Numbered from the stretch's first letter, positions 17,365-25,845 are shown. The stretch is 33,344 bases of DNA from an uncultured Opitutaceae bacterium (GCA_903952145.1 CAJBES010000243.1:1-33344); one strand, 5' to 3'. The notes: a model not told the origin generated them from the letters alone. Numbers and translations are program-made.

Positions 17365-18687
17365 ATGTCCGCCGTCCCTCTCCCCCAGCCCACCGTCCCC
17401 GGCTTCACCGCCGAACGCTTTGCCGCCCACCTCGCGTCCCGCCACGCCCAGCCCGCCTGGTGGCTCGGGGCCAAACAGGCCGCGTGGAACCAATACAAAG
17501 CCCTGCCCCTCCCGGTCCGCACCGACGAGCGCTGGCGCTTCTCCAACATCACTGGCATGGCACTGGATGGCTTCGAGCTTCCGTCAGAGCCGGCTGCCGC
17601 CATCCCCCATTTGCCGGACTTTCCGCACGCCGCGGAACTGACCTTCTCCAACTGCCAGATTGTGGACCGGGCCAAGACCATCCTCTCTGCCGAACTGTCC
17701 GCCAAGGGCGTGATTTTCGCCCCGCTGGACGAGGCCCTCCGCGACCATGGCGACCTCGTGCGCCAGTATTTCCAAAAATATCCCGTTGCCCTCGGCAGCG
17801 ATAAGTTTGTCGCGCTCAACCACGCCCTCGCCTCCACCGGCGCGCTCCTTTATGTGCCCAGCGGAGTGGAGATCGCCCTGCCCTTCGTCGTGCAGCACAC
17901 GCTCTCCGGCGACCACAAGGCCACTTTCCCCCACACTCTGGTCGTGCTGGAGGACCAGGCCAAGGCCACTCTCGTCGAGTTTTTTGTCTCCGTCGAGGCC
18001 GGCTCCGCTCATTTTGCCTCCGGCGTCAACGACCTGCACGCCGGGGCCGGTTCGCACCTCACCTATGTCGGGGTCCAGAACTGGTCCGACGCCACCCAGG
18101 CCTTCCAGAGCAATTCCATCGCGGTCGGCCGCGACGCCCGGGTGCTCTCGCTCAACCTCCATCTCGGCGGCCGCCAGGCCCGCCACGAGTCCCACAGCCG
18201 GCTCCTTGCCCCGGGCGCGCACAGCGAAATGCTCGCGCTCACCGTCGCCCACGGCGCCCAGGAATTCGACCAGCGCACGCTGCAAAGCCACAACGCACCG
18301 CACACCTCCTCCAACCTGCTTTACCTGAACGTTCTGCTCGACCAGGCCCGCACCATCTTCTCCGGCCTGATCGTCGTCGATCCCGACGCGCAGCAGACGG
18401 ACGCCTACCAAAGCAATCGCAATCTGATGCTCAGCGACGAAGCTGAGGCCAGCAGCCTGCCCGGCCTGGAGATCCAGGCCAACGACGTTCGCTGCACCCA
18501 CGGCTCCACCACTTCCCGCATCGATCCCGAACAGCAGTTCTATCTCGAGTCCCGCGGCATCACCCCGGCGCTGGCGCATGAATTGCTCGTTTTTGGCTTT
18601 TTTGAGCGTGTATTGGAAAAGCTGACGGACGATAATCTGCACGAAGCCCTCCGCACATTCATCCAAGCCAAGTTCAAAAAGCTCTGA
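17365..18687 (+). CDS. sufD: Fe-S cluster assembly protein SufD
   Basis: SufD pairs with SufB in the SufBC2D complex and is needed for iron acquisition during cluster assembly. From ATG 17365 (MSAVPLPQPTVPGFTAERF) it has 440 residues. The beta-helix core has GALLYVPSGVEIALP, FPHTLVVLEDQAKATLVEFF and YVGVQNWSDATQAF. The C-terminal signature CTHGSTTSRIDPEQQFYLESRG is diagnostic, and a short alpha-helical tail follows. The longer in-frame opening at 17278 reads through the non-conserved gap after sufB and is not used. sufT starts 15 nt downstream. Confidence 0.95.
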   Translation: MSAVPLPQPTVPGFTAERFAAHLASRHAQPAWWLGAKQAAWNQYKALPLPVRTDERWRFSNITGMALDGFELPSEPAAAIPHLPDFPHAAELTFSNCQIVDRAKTILSAELSAKGVIFAPLDEALRDHGDLVRQYFQKYPVALGSDKFVALNHALASTGALLYVPSGVEIALPFVVQHTLSGDHKATFPHTLVVLEDQAKATLVEFFVSVEAGSAHFASGVNDLHAGAGSHLTYVGVQNWSDATQAFQSNSIAVGRDARVLSLNLHLGGRQARHESHSRLLAPGAHSEMLALTVAHGAQEFDQRTLQSHNAPHTSSNLLYLNVLLDQARTIFSGLIVVDPDAQQTDAYQSNRNLMLSDEAEASSLPGLEIQANDVRCTHGSTTSRIDPEQQFYLESRGITPALAHELLVFGFFERVLEKLTDDNLHEALRTFIQAKFKKL

Positions 18688-18702
18688 TCCGCGCCCCCGC
18701 TC

Positions 18703-19254
18703 ATGTCCAACACGGAACGCACCCTCTCCCGCGAAGTCACCGCCACCCAGATTCCCTCCGGCGACCGCCAGATCCTCGCCTCCGGCACCAGACTGTTCAT
18801 GCACCAAACCTTGGGCGGCAGTTTCACGGTGCAGACCGACTTCGGCCTCTTCCGGATCGACGGCAAGGACGGCGACGCCCTCGGCGAGCAGGTTTTTGAA
18901 ACCACGGTCAAGGGCACCACGCTCGCCGATGGTTCGCCCGACCCCGAGGCGGTGTGGGGCCAGCTCCGCAAGGTTTTCGACCCCGAGATCCCCGTGAATA
19001 TCGTGGACCTTGGCCTCGTTTACTCGATGGACATTGAGCAGTGTGCCACACCCGGGGAAGGCTACAAGGTGGACATAGCCATGACCCTCACGGCCCCGGG
19101 CTGCGGCATGGGCCCGGCCATCGCCGAGGACGCCAAATCAAAGATTCTCCTCGTTCCCGGCGTGGCCGCCGCCGATGTCCGTATCACCTGGGAACCACCG
19201 TGGAACCAGAGCATGATTTCCGAGGAAGGGAAAATGAAGCTGGGCCTCATTTGA
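18703..19254 (+). CDS. sufT: Fe-S maturation protein SufT (DUF59/MIP18 family)
   Basis: SufT helps mature Fe-S proteins, notably under high demand. The 183-residue protein has a SufT-type N-terminal part (residues 1-75, with IPSGDRQILASGTRLFMHQTLGGSFTV) and a C-terminal DUF59 domain (about 84-165). The latter shows VFDPEIPVNIVDLGLVYSMD, MTLTAPGCGMGP with the family Cys at 134, and ITWEPPWNQSMIS. It closes the suf cluster 15 nt after sufD. No cysteine desulfurase (sufS) or sulfur carrier (sufE or sufU) follows, so the sulfur source must be encoded elsewhere. Confidence 0.93.
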   Translation: MSNTERTLSREVTATQIPSGDRQILASGTRLFMHQTLGGSFTVQTDFGLFRIDGKDGDALGEQVFETTVKGTTLADGSPDPEAVWGQLRKVFDPEIPVNIVDLGLVYSMDIEQCATPGEGYKVDIAMTLTAPGCGMGPAIAEDAKSKILLVPGVAAADVRITWEPPWNQSMISEEGKMKLGLI

Positions 19255-19318
19255 GCCGGTCGGCTGCAATTGGATCAATTCTAGGCGCAAGTCGCACTTG
19301 ACGGGCGCCGTGATCGGC

Positions 19319-19960
19319 ATGGACTGCACTGTGCAGATGACCGACCCCTCTCACAGTGAATTCTGGAACACCCGCTATGCCGCCGGCCAGAACCCGTGGA
19401 ATTGTGCGGGTGTGCCCGCCGATCTGCAGGCCTACCTCAAGCGCAAAGCCAGAAAACCCGGTTCCGCCCACGCCCGTGTGCTGATTCCGGGTTGCGGCCT
19501 TGGCTTTGAGATCAAGGCTTTTGCCGAGGCGGGCTTCGAGGTCACCGGTCTTGATTTTTCCGAAGTCGCCGTCCAGCAGGCCCGTCAAACGCTCGGCCCC
19601 GCGCTCGCCGGCCGCGTGCTGGTGGGGGACTTCTTCGAGCACAAGTTTGAGCCCGCCTCCTTCGACCTGATTTACGAGCGCGCTTTTATCTGCTCGTTGC
19701 CGCCCAACCTGCGCGTGGCCTACCGCGACCGCGTGGCCGCCCTCCTCAAGCATGGGGGCGACCTCACCGGCTACTTCTACTATAATCCGCCGGATTTGGA
19801 GGCAGGTCCGCCCTATGGGTTTGCGTGGGGTGAGTCGGACGAGCTTTTCGGCCGGCACTTCATTTTGCTGAAGGACCAGCCAGTGAACGATTCCCTCCCG
19901 GTGTTCGCCGGCCGCGAGCGGTGGCAGGAACAGCGCCGCACGGCATACCCCGGCGGCTAG
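19319..19960 (+). CDS. TPMT-like SAM-dependent methyltransferase
   Basis: The protein of about 213 residues resembles the thiopurine S-methyltransferase family. SEFWNTRYAAGQNPWNCAGVP is the usual opening, RVLIPGCGLGFEIKAFAEAGFEVTGLDFSEVAV is the SAM-binding motif I region, and FDLIYERAFICSLPPNLR with GGDLTGYFYYNPP continues the fold. It would methylate a small thiol, halide or related molecule; the substrate is unknown. ATG 19319 is chosen, and ATG 19337 (MTDPSHSEFW) is equally plausible. TTG 19298 is disfavoured because it lies inside a CAAGT/ACTTG hairpin after sufT. The stop is only 6 nt from that of the convergent adenine deaminase gene. Confidence 0.85.
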   Translation: MDCTVQMTDPSHSEFWNTRYAAGQNPWNCAGVPADLQAYLKRKARKPGSAHARVLIPGCGLGFEIKAFAEAGFEVTGLDFSEVAVQQARQTLGPALAGRVLVGDFFEHKFEPASFDLIYERAFICSLPPNLRVAYRDRVAALLKHGGDLTGYFYYNPPDLEAGPPYGFAWGESDELFGRHFILLKDQPVNDSLPVFAGRERWQEQRRTAYPGG

Positions 19961-19966
19961 GCCGGC

Positions 19967-21619
19967 TCAGCGCCGCGGGCTTTGCAGCGGCACCAAGCCC
20001 CAGCGGGACGCGGAAAACAACCCGCGATCGCTTAGTTTCAAATCGGGGATCACCAGCAGCGCCATGAAAGACAGCGTCATGAATGGCGCGTCCAGCTGCG
20101 AACCGAGCTGCTTGGCCATCCGGTCGAGCTGCGTGTAATGCCGCGCCACGGTGCGGCCGTCCCGGTTCGACATCAGCCCGGCAATGGGCAAGGGCAGCAC
20201 GGCACTTTGCCCCGGTCCCACGACGCTCAGCCCGCCGTGGTGCCTGATCACGTGATTCACCGCCATCGCCAGCGAGCCATCATCGCAACCCACCGCCACG
20301 ATATTGTGGGAGTCGTGCGCCACGGACGACGCCATCGCGCCTGCCTGCAACCCAAAACCACGGATGAAACCGAGTGCCACCGGTGCGCGCGGCGCATAGC
20401 GGTTGACAACTGCGATCTTGAGCAGGTCCCGGGGCGCATCCGCCACGGCACAGCCGTCCACGATGAGGGCTGAGGCGCGCCGGTGGCGGGTGATCAGCTG
20501 GCCGTTCAAGGCCTCGATGAAATTGATCCTGCCCACCCCGGCCGGCACCGCGAAATCCGCCGCGCTGCGCGGCCGCGCGCGAAACCGGTTGGGGGTCGCG
20601 GGCCGCTGGCGCGGTAGCCGGCAACGGCCGTTGGCCGCAGCCAGTTCGCCCCGCAGCCAGGTCTGCTGCACCCGGAATTTCTCCCACCCATCCACCACGA
20701 TGAAGTCCGCCGGATCGCCCGGTCGCAGCAAGCCGACGTCCAGCCGGTAGTGTTCCACGGGGTTGACCGAGGCGCAGCGCAACACGTCGAACTTGTCCGC
20801 GCCGGCGGCCAGCGCCCGCCGCACATGCCGGTCAATGTGACCGCCGAGCAGCAGATCGGGGTGCAGATCGTCGCAACAGAACATCACCCGGCCGGGGTGC
20901 GTTTTGAGCAGGGGTGCCAGCGCGGCAAAGTTGCGCGCGGCCGAGCCTTCGCGGATGAGAATCCTCATGCCCGCCGCCAGCTTGTCTTGCGCCTCGGCCA
21001 GCGTGCAGCATTCGTGATCGGTCGACGGTCCGGCCGCGGCGTAGGCGCGGGCCTGAGCGCCGCGCAGGCCCGGAGCATGTCCGTCCACCGGTTTGCCGGC
21101 CTTCCGGGCTGCGGCGATCATGGCCATCAAGCTTGGGGCGCGCGCCAGCACCCCGGGGAAATTCATCACCTCGGCCAGGTATTTCACGTCGCGCCGGGCG
21201 AGCAGTTGCGCCACGGTCGCGGCATCCAACGCCGCGCCCGCGGTCTCAAAATTTGTCGCCGGCACGCACGAGGGTGCGCCGAAATTGAACTTCAGCGGCG
21301 TGCGCCGGCCCTCGCGGATCATGTATTTCACGCCGGCCACGCCGAGCACGTTGGCGATCTCGTGTGGATCGGACACGGTCGCCACCGTGCCATGGCTCAC
21401 CGCCAGCCGTGCGAACTCCGCCGGCGGCAACAGCGAACTCTCGATATGGATGTGCGCATCCACCAACCCGGGCAGGATCAGTCGCCGAGCGTGCACCGAT
21501 GCATCCTCGATGAGGCGCGTGATGCGCCCCGCCCGCCATTCCACCGCTCCGGCATAGATTCGCCGCGCCTGCAGGTCTACGATCTGCCCCTCCAGTCGTT
21601 GCGTGCGTGTTCTCGCCAT
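19967..21619 (-). CDS. ade: Adenine deaminase
   Basis: This 550-residue amidohydrolase converts adenine to hypoxanthine and ammonia in purine salvage. The N-terminal composite domain leads into the metal motif LPGLVDAHIHIESSLLPPAEF, then GTVATVSDPHEIANVLGVAGV, YLAEVMNFPGV, DGHAPGLRG and CCDDLHPD. The C-terminal adenine-deaminase domain shows SVAHDSHNIVAVGCDD, MSNRDGRTV and PFMTLSFMALLVIPDLKLSDRGLF. These signatures separate it from general cytosine or dihydroorotase-type enzymes. Start ATG 21619 has no Shine-Dalgarno sequence. It is divergent from the TPR gene with a gap of about 70 nt. Confidence 0.94.
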   Translation of the reverse strand: MARTRTQRLEGQIVDLQARRIYAGAVEWRAGRITRLIEDASVHARRLILPGLVDAHIHIESSLLPPAEFARLAVSHGTVATVSDPHEIANVLGVAGVKYMIREGRRTPLKFNFGAPSCVPATNFETAGAALDAATVAQLLARRDVKYLAEVMNFPGVLARAPSLMAMIAAARKAGKPVDGHAPGLRGAQARAYAAAGPSTDHECCTLAEAQDKLAAGMRILIREGSAARNFAALAPLLKTHPGRVMFCCDDLHPDLLLGGHIDRHVRRALAAGADKFDVLRCASVNPVEHYRLDVGLLRPGDPADFIVVDGWEKFRVQQTWLRGELAAANGRCRLPRQRPATPNRFRARPRSAADFAVPAGVGRINFIEALNGQLITRHRRASALIVDGCAVADAPRDLLKIAVVNRYAPRAPVALGFIRGFGLQAGAMASSVAHDSHNIVAVGCDDGSLAMAVNHVIRHHGGLSVVGPGQSAVLPLPIAGLMSNRDGRTVARHYTQLDRMAKQLGSQLDAPFMTLSFMALLVIPDLKLSDRGLFSASRWGLVPLQSPRR

Positions 21620-21685
21620 GGCGGATTATGGTGGCCTGACTGGCGGCCTTGGCAATCCCCTTGCCCGCCGGCCGGCACGCCCATT

Positions 21686-23293
21686 ATGATGGTTTTCTGC
21701 CCTACCTGCATGGACCTGTCCGACAAAAAGCGCACCGATATAGTCTTCGACCCGAACGCGGCGGAGTTCCGCCGCAAGCTCTGGGTGCAGGCCCGGACGC
21801 CCGCAGGCTCCCGGCTCATCTTCATCTGGCCGCGCATTTTCAAACTGCTCGCGGTGCTCATGGTCGCTGGCTGGCTGGCCGCGGCCGGGGCGGTCTGGGC
21901 CTTCGTCAATTACCAGCGTGGGATCACGGAGGTGCGCTTCGTGGACATTGCTCTTTTTCCGGTGCGCCGCGCGGAATACCGCGCCACCCTTGGCCGTCAT
22001 TATCTCACCGCCGGAAAGCAGCTGCTCAGAAAACAAAACTGGAACGAAGCCCTCCTGAGCCTGCGGGCGGCCATGGCCTACGCACCTGCATCCCTCGAAA
22101 CACGCCTGCTGCTCGGGGAGTTCTACCTGATGGCAAAACGGCCGCAGCTCGCCCTGCAGATCATGGACGGGGGCGCCCCTTATGCGCGGGGTGATGCCGC
22201 CTATCTCCAAAAGCTTTTCCGGCTCTGCCGGGAACAACGCGAACCCGAACGCACCACCAAGCTGGCCGCCCAACTGCTGCCGACACCGCCCGACACCGCA
22301 GCCGTGCACAGTCTCATCGCGCAAGAGGCCGCCGCCGCCCATCATGAACTCCGTCACTTCGCCGAAGCCGCGGAGCTCATTCAGCGCTGGCGGCTGGACC
22401 AGACCCCCGAAGGCCAGATCCTCCTTGCAAACATCAGTGTCGCCCGCGACCAGCCCGAGGAAGCCGTGCAGCGCCTGAAATTATTGCTGGAGCGCGACCC
22501 GCGCAGCGAAAGCGGCGCCCTCCAGCTCACCCGCCTCTACCTGAAGCTGGGCCGCCTCGAGGAGGCCCGCCGCACCGCCCTGCTGCGCAGCATCAGCCGG
22601 CCCGAGAGCCCGGGCGGACACATCGACCTGCTCAACATCAACTGGCAGTTGGGCCGCACCGACGAATTCACGCACGGCGTGGAGCGGTTTCTCGCCGACT
22701 ACGCCTCCGATCCCTCCGCCCTGACCCTGCTCGGGCAGATTGCCGCCGAGACGGCCCAGCCCGAGCTCGCCCGGCGCGTGCTGGACACCGCCCGCGCCAA
22801 GGGTCACCTATCCGCACTCTTTCTTTTCGCCTTGATGCAGGCCCAGTGTGCCGCCGGCCAGTTCGGCCCGGCCTTGGAGGCTGCCGGTGAACTGGACCGT
22901 GAGTCCAATTTTCCCGTCCGCGCCGACGCCTCCCTTCTGGCCCTCAAGACCTGGGCCTTCTACGGCACCGGCAACCAGCCCGAGGGTGACGCCTGGCTCC
23001 ACCGCTTCCTTTCACATGCCGACTTTGCCGTGGGCGACGCCATCCGGTTGGCCACCGCGCTGGAAAAAATGGGTGCGCTCAAGGCCGCCACCAGGATCTT
23101 CACCGCCGCCGCGGACAAGGCTCCCGCCGCTGAGACCGCCCTCATCGCCCTCGTGGAGTTTCACGTCCGTCACAACGCCTGGATGGAGGCCGGCGGTCGC
23201 CTGCCCCAGCTCAAGGCCCTCGCCCAACCGCCCGTTGCCCTGATCCAAAACGTGGAGTCCAACCTCACTTTTCTTGGCGCCGAGCTGCACTGA
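21686..23293 (+). CDS. Membrane-anchored tetratricopeptide-repeat protein
   Basis: The product is about 535 residues. A single membrane segment (FKLLAVLMVAGWLAAAGAVW, around residues 53-75) follows a charged N-terminus (MDLSDKKRTDIVFDPNAAEFRRKLW), so the bulk is probably periplasmic. The rest is alpha-helical with TPR-like units, for example NWNEALLSLRAAMAYAPASLETRLLLGEFY, QPEEAVQRLKLLLERDPRSE, and GRLEEARRTALLRSISRP. TPR proteins act as protein-interaction scaffolds; the partner is unknown. ATG 21710 is an equally likely start. The frame stays open far upstream, antisense to the adenine deaminase gene, and that part is rejected as coding. clpP begins 60 nt downstream. Confidence 0.8.
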   Translation: MMVFCPTCMDLSDKKRTDIVFDPNAAEFRRKLWVQARTPAGSRLIFIWPRIFKLLAVLMVAGWLAAAGAVWAFVNYQRGITEVRFVDIALFPVRRAEYRATLGRHYLTAGKQLLRKQNWNEALLSLRAAMAYAPASLETRLLLGEFYLMAKRPQLALQIMDGGAPYARGDAAYLQKLFRLCREQREPERTTKLAAQLLPTPPDTAAVHSLIAQEAAAAHHELRHFAEAAELIQRWRLDQTPEGQILLANISVARDQPEEAVQRLKLLLERDPRSESGALQLTRLYLKLGRLEEARRTALLRSISRPESPGGHIDLLNINWQLGRTDEFTHGVERFLADYASDPSALTLLGQIAAETAQPELARRVLDTARAKGHLSALFLFALMQAQCAAGQFGPALEAAGELDRESNFPVRADASLLALKTWAFYGTGNQPEGDAWLHRFLSHADFAVGDAIRLATALEKMGALKAATRIFTAAADKAPAAETALIALVEFHVRHNAWMEAGGRLPQLKALAQPPVALIQNVESNLTFLGAELH

Positions 23294-23353
23294 ACCCCGC
23301 GATATTGCCTCAACCCTTGCCAAAATCCACCACACCGCCAAAGTTAACGCCCT

Positions 23354-24007
23354 ATGCATTTTGACCCTATCCAGCCCGGTCTGAACGAGCCCCTCCCGCG
23401 CGCCGATGACGACGATGAGGAAGATGACCCGGAAAACACCCCCGCGAAGCCAAGCCCTTCGTCCGTGGCAATGCTCATCCAGAAGAAATTTCTCGAGCAG
23501 CGGAAAATCTTTCTCTGGGGCGCCGTCACGGATGAGACCGCGAAGGACATCACCGAGAAACTCCTCTATCTGGAGACCGTCGATCCGGGTAAGGAAATCT
23601 CTTTTTACATCAACACCCCCGGCGGCTCGATCACGGCGGGCATGGCGGTCTACGACACCATGCAACTCGTGACCTCTCCCATCACCGTGATCGTCACGGG
23701 CATGGCCGCTTCGATGGGTTCCCTCCTCCTCAGCGGGGCGAAGAAGGGCCGCCGCCTGCTTTTCCCGCACTCGCGCGTCCTCATCCACCAACCGCTCATC
23801 TCCGGCCGATTCATCGGGCCCGCCACCGACATCAACATCCAGGCGCAGGAGATGGAGAAGCTCCGCCACGAGCTGAACCAGATTCTCGCGACCGCCTCCG
23901 GCCAGCCGTTGGAACGCATCACCCACGACACCGACCGGGATTTCTACCTCAACGCGAAGGAAGCGATCGAATACGGTCTCGCCGACCGCATCGTGGACAA
24001 AGTCTGA
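23354..24007 (+). CDS. clpP: ClpP-family serine protease with acidic N-terminal extension
   Basis: The 217-residue protein has the ClpP catalytic core. Ser120 lies in TGMAASMGSLLL, His145 in SRVLIHQPL, and Asp192 in HDTDRDFYL. Other signatures are YINTPGGSITAGMAVYDTMQ and the C-terminal AKEAIEYGLADRIV. It would form a tetradecameric peptidase chamber working with a Clp ATPase. The first 40 residues are unusual: an acidic and proline-rich stretch (ADDDDEEDDPENTPAKPSPS) replaces the usual ClpP N-terminus and axial-loop region, and the helix before the core reads AMLIQKKFLEQRKIFLWG rather than the normal DIYSRLLKERIIFL type. No clpX follows. It may be a second, specialised ClpP paralogue. Two hairpin terminators follow. 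Confidence 0.92.
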   Translation: MHFDPIQPGLNEPLPRADDDDEEDDPENTPAKPSPSSVAMLIQKKFLEQRKIFLWGAVTDETAKDITEKLLYLETVDPGKEISFYINTPGGSITAGMAVYDTMQLVTSPITVIVTGMAASMGSLLLSGAKKGRRLLFPHSRVLIHQPLISGRFIGPATDINIQAQEMEKLRHELNQILATASGQPLERITHDTDRDFYLNAKEAIEYGLADRIVDKV

Positions 24008-24028
24008 ACCGGGGGGAACTCCGGTTTT
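24007..24028 (+). terminator. Small hairpin terminator directly after clpP
   Basis: AACCGG (24007-24012) and CCGGTT (24021-24026) form a 6-bp stem with an 8-nt loop, followed by TT. It begins at the last base of the clpP stop codon and is backed up by a stronger hairpin 8 nt later. Confidence 0.5.
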
Positions 24029-24032
24029 CCAA

Positions 24033-25697
24033 TCACAGGGCGGCCCCTGGGCCGCCCTGTTTTGTTTCTCCCCGGCCTTCCAGTTCTAATATCTGCCGTT
24101 CCCAGGCGATGCCTTGGGCGAGGTCATGGGCGACACTGGCCGCCTTGGCTCCTTCTCTCAACCAGGCCAGCTGCAATTCCGCGGGCAGTGCCGGTGCCTT
24201 GAACAGGTTGCGGTAAACCTCCACCGCCCCGACGGCATCTCCGTTCTCTGCCAGCGACACCGCCGCCAGCCGCAGCAAACCCCACTCGTCACTGCGATTC
24301 GCCGGCAACAGACTGGCAAAGCCCAGCACCCCCGCCGCCCCCGCCCGATCGCCGCCTTCGGCCAGCAACTGCGCCAGCGCCAGTCCCACCGCCAGGCTGG
24401 GCTGTCGGCGCTGCTCCGCCTTGGCCACGGCCAGCGCCTCCTCGCCCTTGTTCGCGGCCTGCAGCCGCCGCATTTCGCGCAGGGCCAGGTAGGGTTGCAG
24501 GAGCGCCGGCAGTTTGTCCCGCGCCGCCCATTGCTCCGCCAACTGCCGCGCAAACGGCCGGTAAAGCGGGTCCCCCACCACCACATTCTGCCAGCTCAGG
24601 CAATGCAGCGCGTAGTAGGCGGCATCGCCGAGGGTCGCTCCCCGCGCCAGCATGCGCAGCAGCAGATGCGGCTGATGCATGAGTTCGAGGTAAGGCTCAT
24701 AGACCGCCCCGAAGGTCGCCGACGCCCCGCGCGCCACCAACGGTCCGCACCAAGCTTGCGTCGTTGAACGCAAGGTCTGGGCCGAGTAACTGTGAATGTG
24801 CAGGGCAATCGCCCCTGGCGGCAGCCGGAAATCCGGCAAAGTGAACGGGCCGTTGATCTCCGACGCATACCAGCCGAAATACAGCACCGGGGCGTCAAAC
24901 CGCGCCGTCTGCGGGAAAGTGCCTCCCACGCGATTCACGTCGAGGTCGTAGTTCAGCTCATCCAGTTGTCGGGCGACCGACTCGAACCATGCTTCGCCCT
25001 GCTTGTGCGGTCCGCGCAGGTCCACATAGGCGCGACCGATCAGGCCCTGCCGTTCCGCCGCGAGGGTGCGGTCAATCATGGCGATCACGTCCTCCGCCGT
25101 CGGGCCATCGAGCCGCGCGACCTTCACGATCTGGGCGGCCTCAAAGGAATTCGGCTTCTCACTGAGAAAAAGCGGATTCCGGACAAAGGCGTTGAGGTTG
25201 TAATTGCCCGCGGCCAGCAGGCTCAGTTCCGAGTCCACGGCGCCGCGGTTGGTCCGGAACTCGGGTTTGTCGACCGGCGGCGGCGCCGCGTTCACCAGCG
25301 TCGGGTCGTGGTCGATGCGCAACGGCACTCCGCGGCACGTGACGAGATAGGAAATGCGGTGGCCCGACATGGCGAATTTGCGCCGCCCGGCGTCGTCGCT
25401 CGCCTTCATGGCGATGCCATCAATCCAACCCCGCCGCACCAGCTCGTCCTGCAGCGGCTGCCAGATGCCGAGCACAAACTCGCGCCACGTGATGGTCTCC
25501 GTCACCGGCATGGGCAGCGCCACGATGTTCGCTTCCGGCACGCCCCGCTTTTCCGCATAGTGGCGGGCGATGCGCAGGGAATCCGCGTCATCCGCGTTGG
25601 CCACGATGATGAGCCGCGCGGCCGCATCCTCCGCGGCCGGCGCGGCGCGCACGGGCCCGATCGCAGCCAGAAGCAGGAGTAGCCGGAGGCATCGCAT
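24033..25697 (-). CDS. TIGR03790 family secreted protein
   Basis: From the ATG at 25697 (MRCLRLLLLLAAIGPVRAAPA) the product is about 554 residues with a clear signal peptide cleaved near residue 18-20. It resembles the TIGR03790 family of uncharacterised secreted proteins found in Verrucomicrobiota and other phyla. Typical features are LIIVANADDADSLRIARHYAEKRGVPEANIVALPM, the SYLVTCRGVPLRI segment, LDGPTAEDVIAMIDRTL, GRAYVDLRG, GFALH-like IALHIHSYSAQTLR, and CLSWQNVVVGDPLYRPFA near the end of the domain. A helical TPR-like tail follows. No function is established. A TTG start at 25739 is possible but would place residues before the signal peptide. The 3' end overlaps the clpP terminator. Confidence 0.82.
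   Translation of the reverse strand: MRCLRLLLLLAAIGPVRAAPAAEDAAARLIIVANADDADSLRIARHYAEKRGVPEANIVALPMPVTETITWREFVLGIWQPLQDELVRRGWIDGIAMKASDDAGRRKFAMSGHRISYLVTCRGVPLRIDHDPTLVNAAPPPVDKPEFRTNRGAVDSELSLLAAGNYNLNAFVRNPLFLSEKPNSFEAAQIVKVARLDGPTAEDVIAMIDRTLAAERQGLIGRAYVDLRGPHKQGEAWFESVARQLDELNYDLDVNRVGGTFPQTARFDAPVLYFGWYASEINGPFTLPDFRLPPGAIALHIHSYSAQTLRSTTQAWCGPLVARGASATFGAVYEPYLELMHQPHLLLRMLARGATLGDAAYYALHCLSWQNVVVGDPLYRPFARQLAEQWAARDKLPALLQPYLALREMRRLQAANKGEEALAVAKAEQRRQPSLAVGLALAQLLAEGGDRAGAAGVLGFASLLPANRSDEWGLLRLAAVSLAENGDAVGAVEVYRNLFKAPALPAELQLAWLREGAKAASVAHDLAQGIAWERQILELEGRGETKQGGPGAAL
24036..24068 (+). terminator. Strong intrinsic terminator of clpP
   Basis: CAGGGCGGCC (24036-24045) and GGCCGCCCTG (24050-24059) form a perfect 10-bp stem with a 4-nt loop and are followed by TTTTGTTT. 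It lies within the last codons of the convergent minus-strand gene, so one stretch serves as terminator on one strand and coding sequence on the other. Confidence 0.85.
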
Positions 25698-25782
25698 CCC
25701 GCCACTTTGGCGGCGGTTGCCCCGTTTTCGAGACTGCAATCACCCGCTTGCCAATTTTCCGAATATGGCCCTGATCGGGTGC

Positions 25783-25845
25783 CGGCGATGGATTCCGCCT
25801 TCCCGCAAGGGTAAACCGCCCCTGCGGGGCTGATGACTCCTGTTA
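25783..25845 (+). promoter_or_regulatory. Fluoride riboswitch (crcB RNA motif)
   Basis: The conserved elements of the crcB motif appear in order. GGCGATGG (25784-25791) has GGCG pairing with CGCC at 25796-25799. AAACCGCC (25813-25820) follows, then the hairpin GCCCC-TGC-GGGGC, and TGATGACTCC (25831-25840). The P1-type helix GGATT/ACTCC has one mismatch compared with the common GGAGT/ACTCC. The gene that follows encodes a fluoride channel, as expected. Downstream, CCTGTT (25839-25844) can instead pair with AACAGG (25858-25863). That stretch holds the only Shine-Dalgarno-like AGG, 8 nt before the crcB ATG. This suggests translational control, with fluoride binding freeing the ribosome site (inference). 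Confidence 0.93.

Noticed and set aside
20750-21685. Upstream extension of the TPR protein frame opposite the adenine deaminase gene
   Set aside because: The adenine deaminase on the other strand is intact with diagnostic motifs. The extension is Arg/His-rich and has no domain, so it is a shadow frame.
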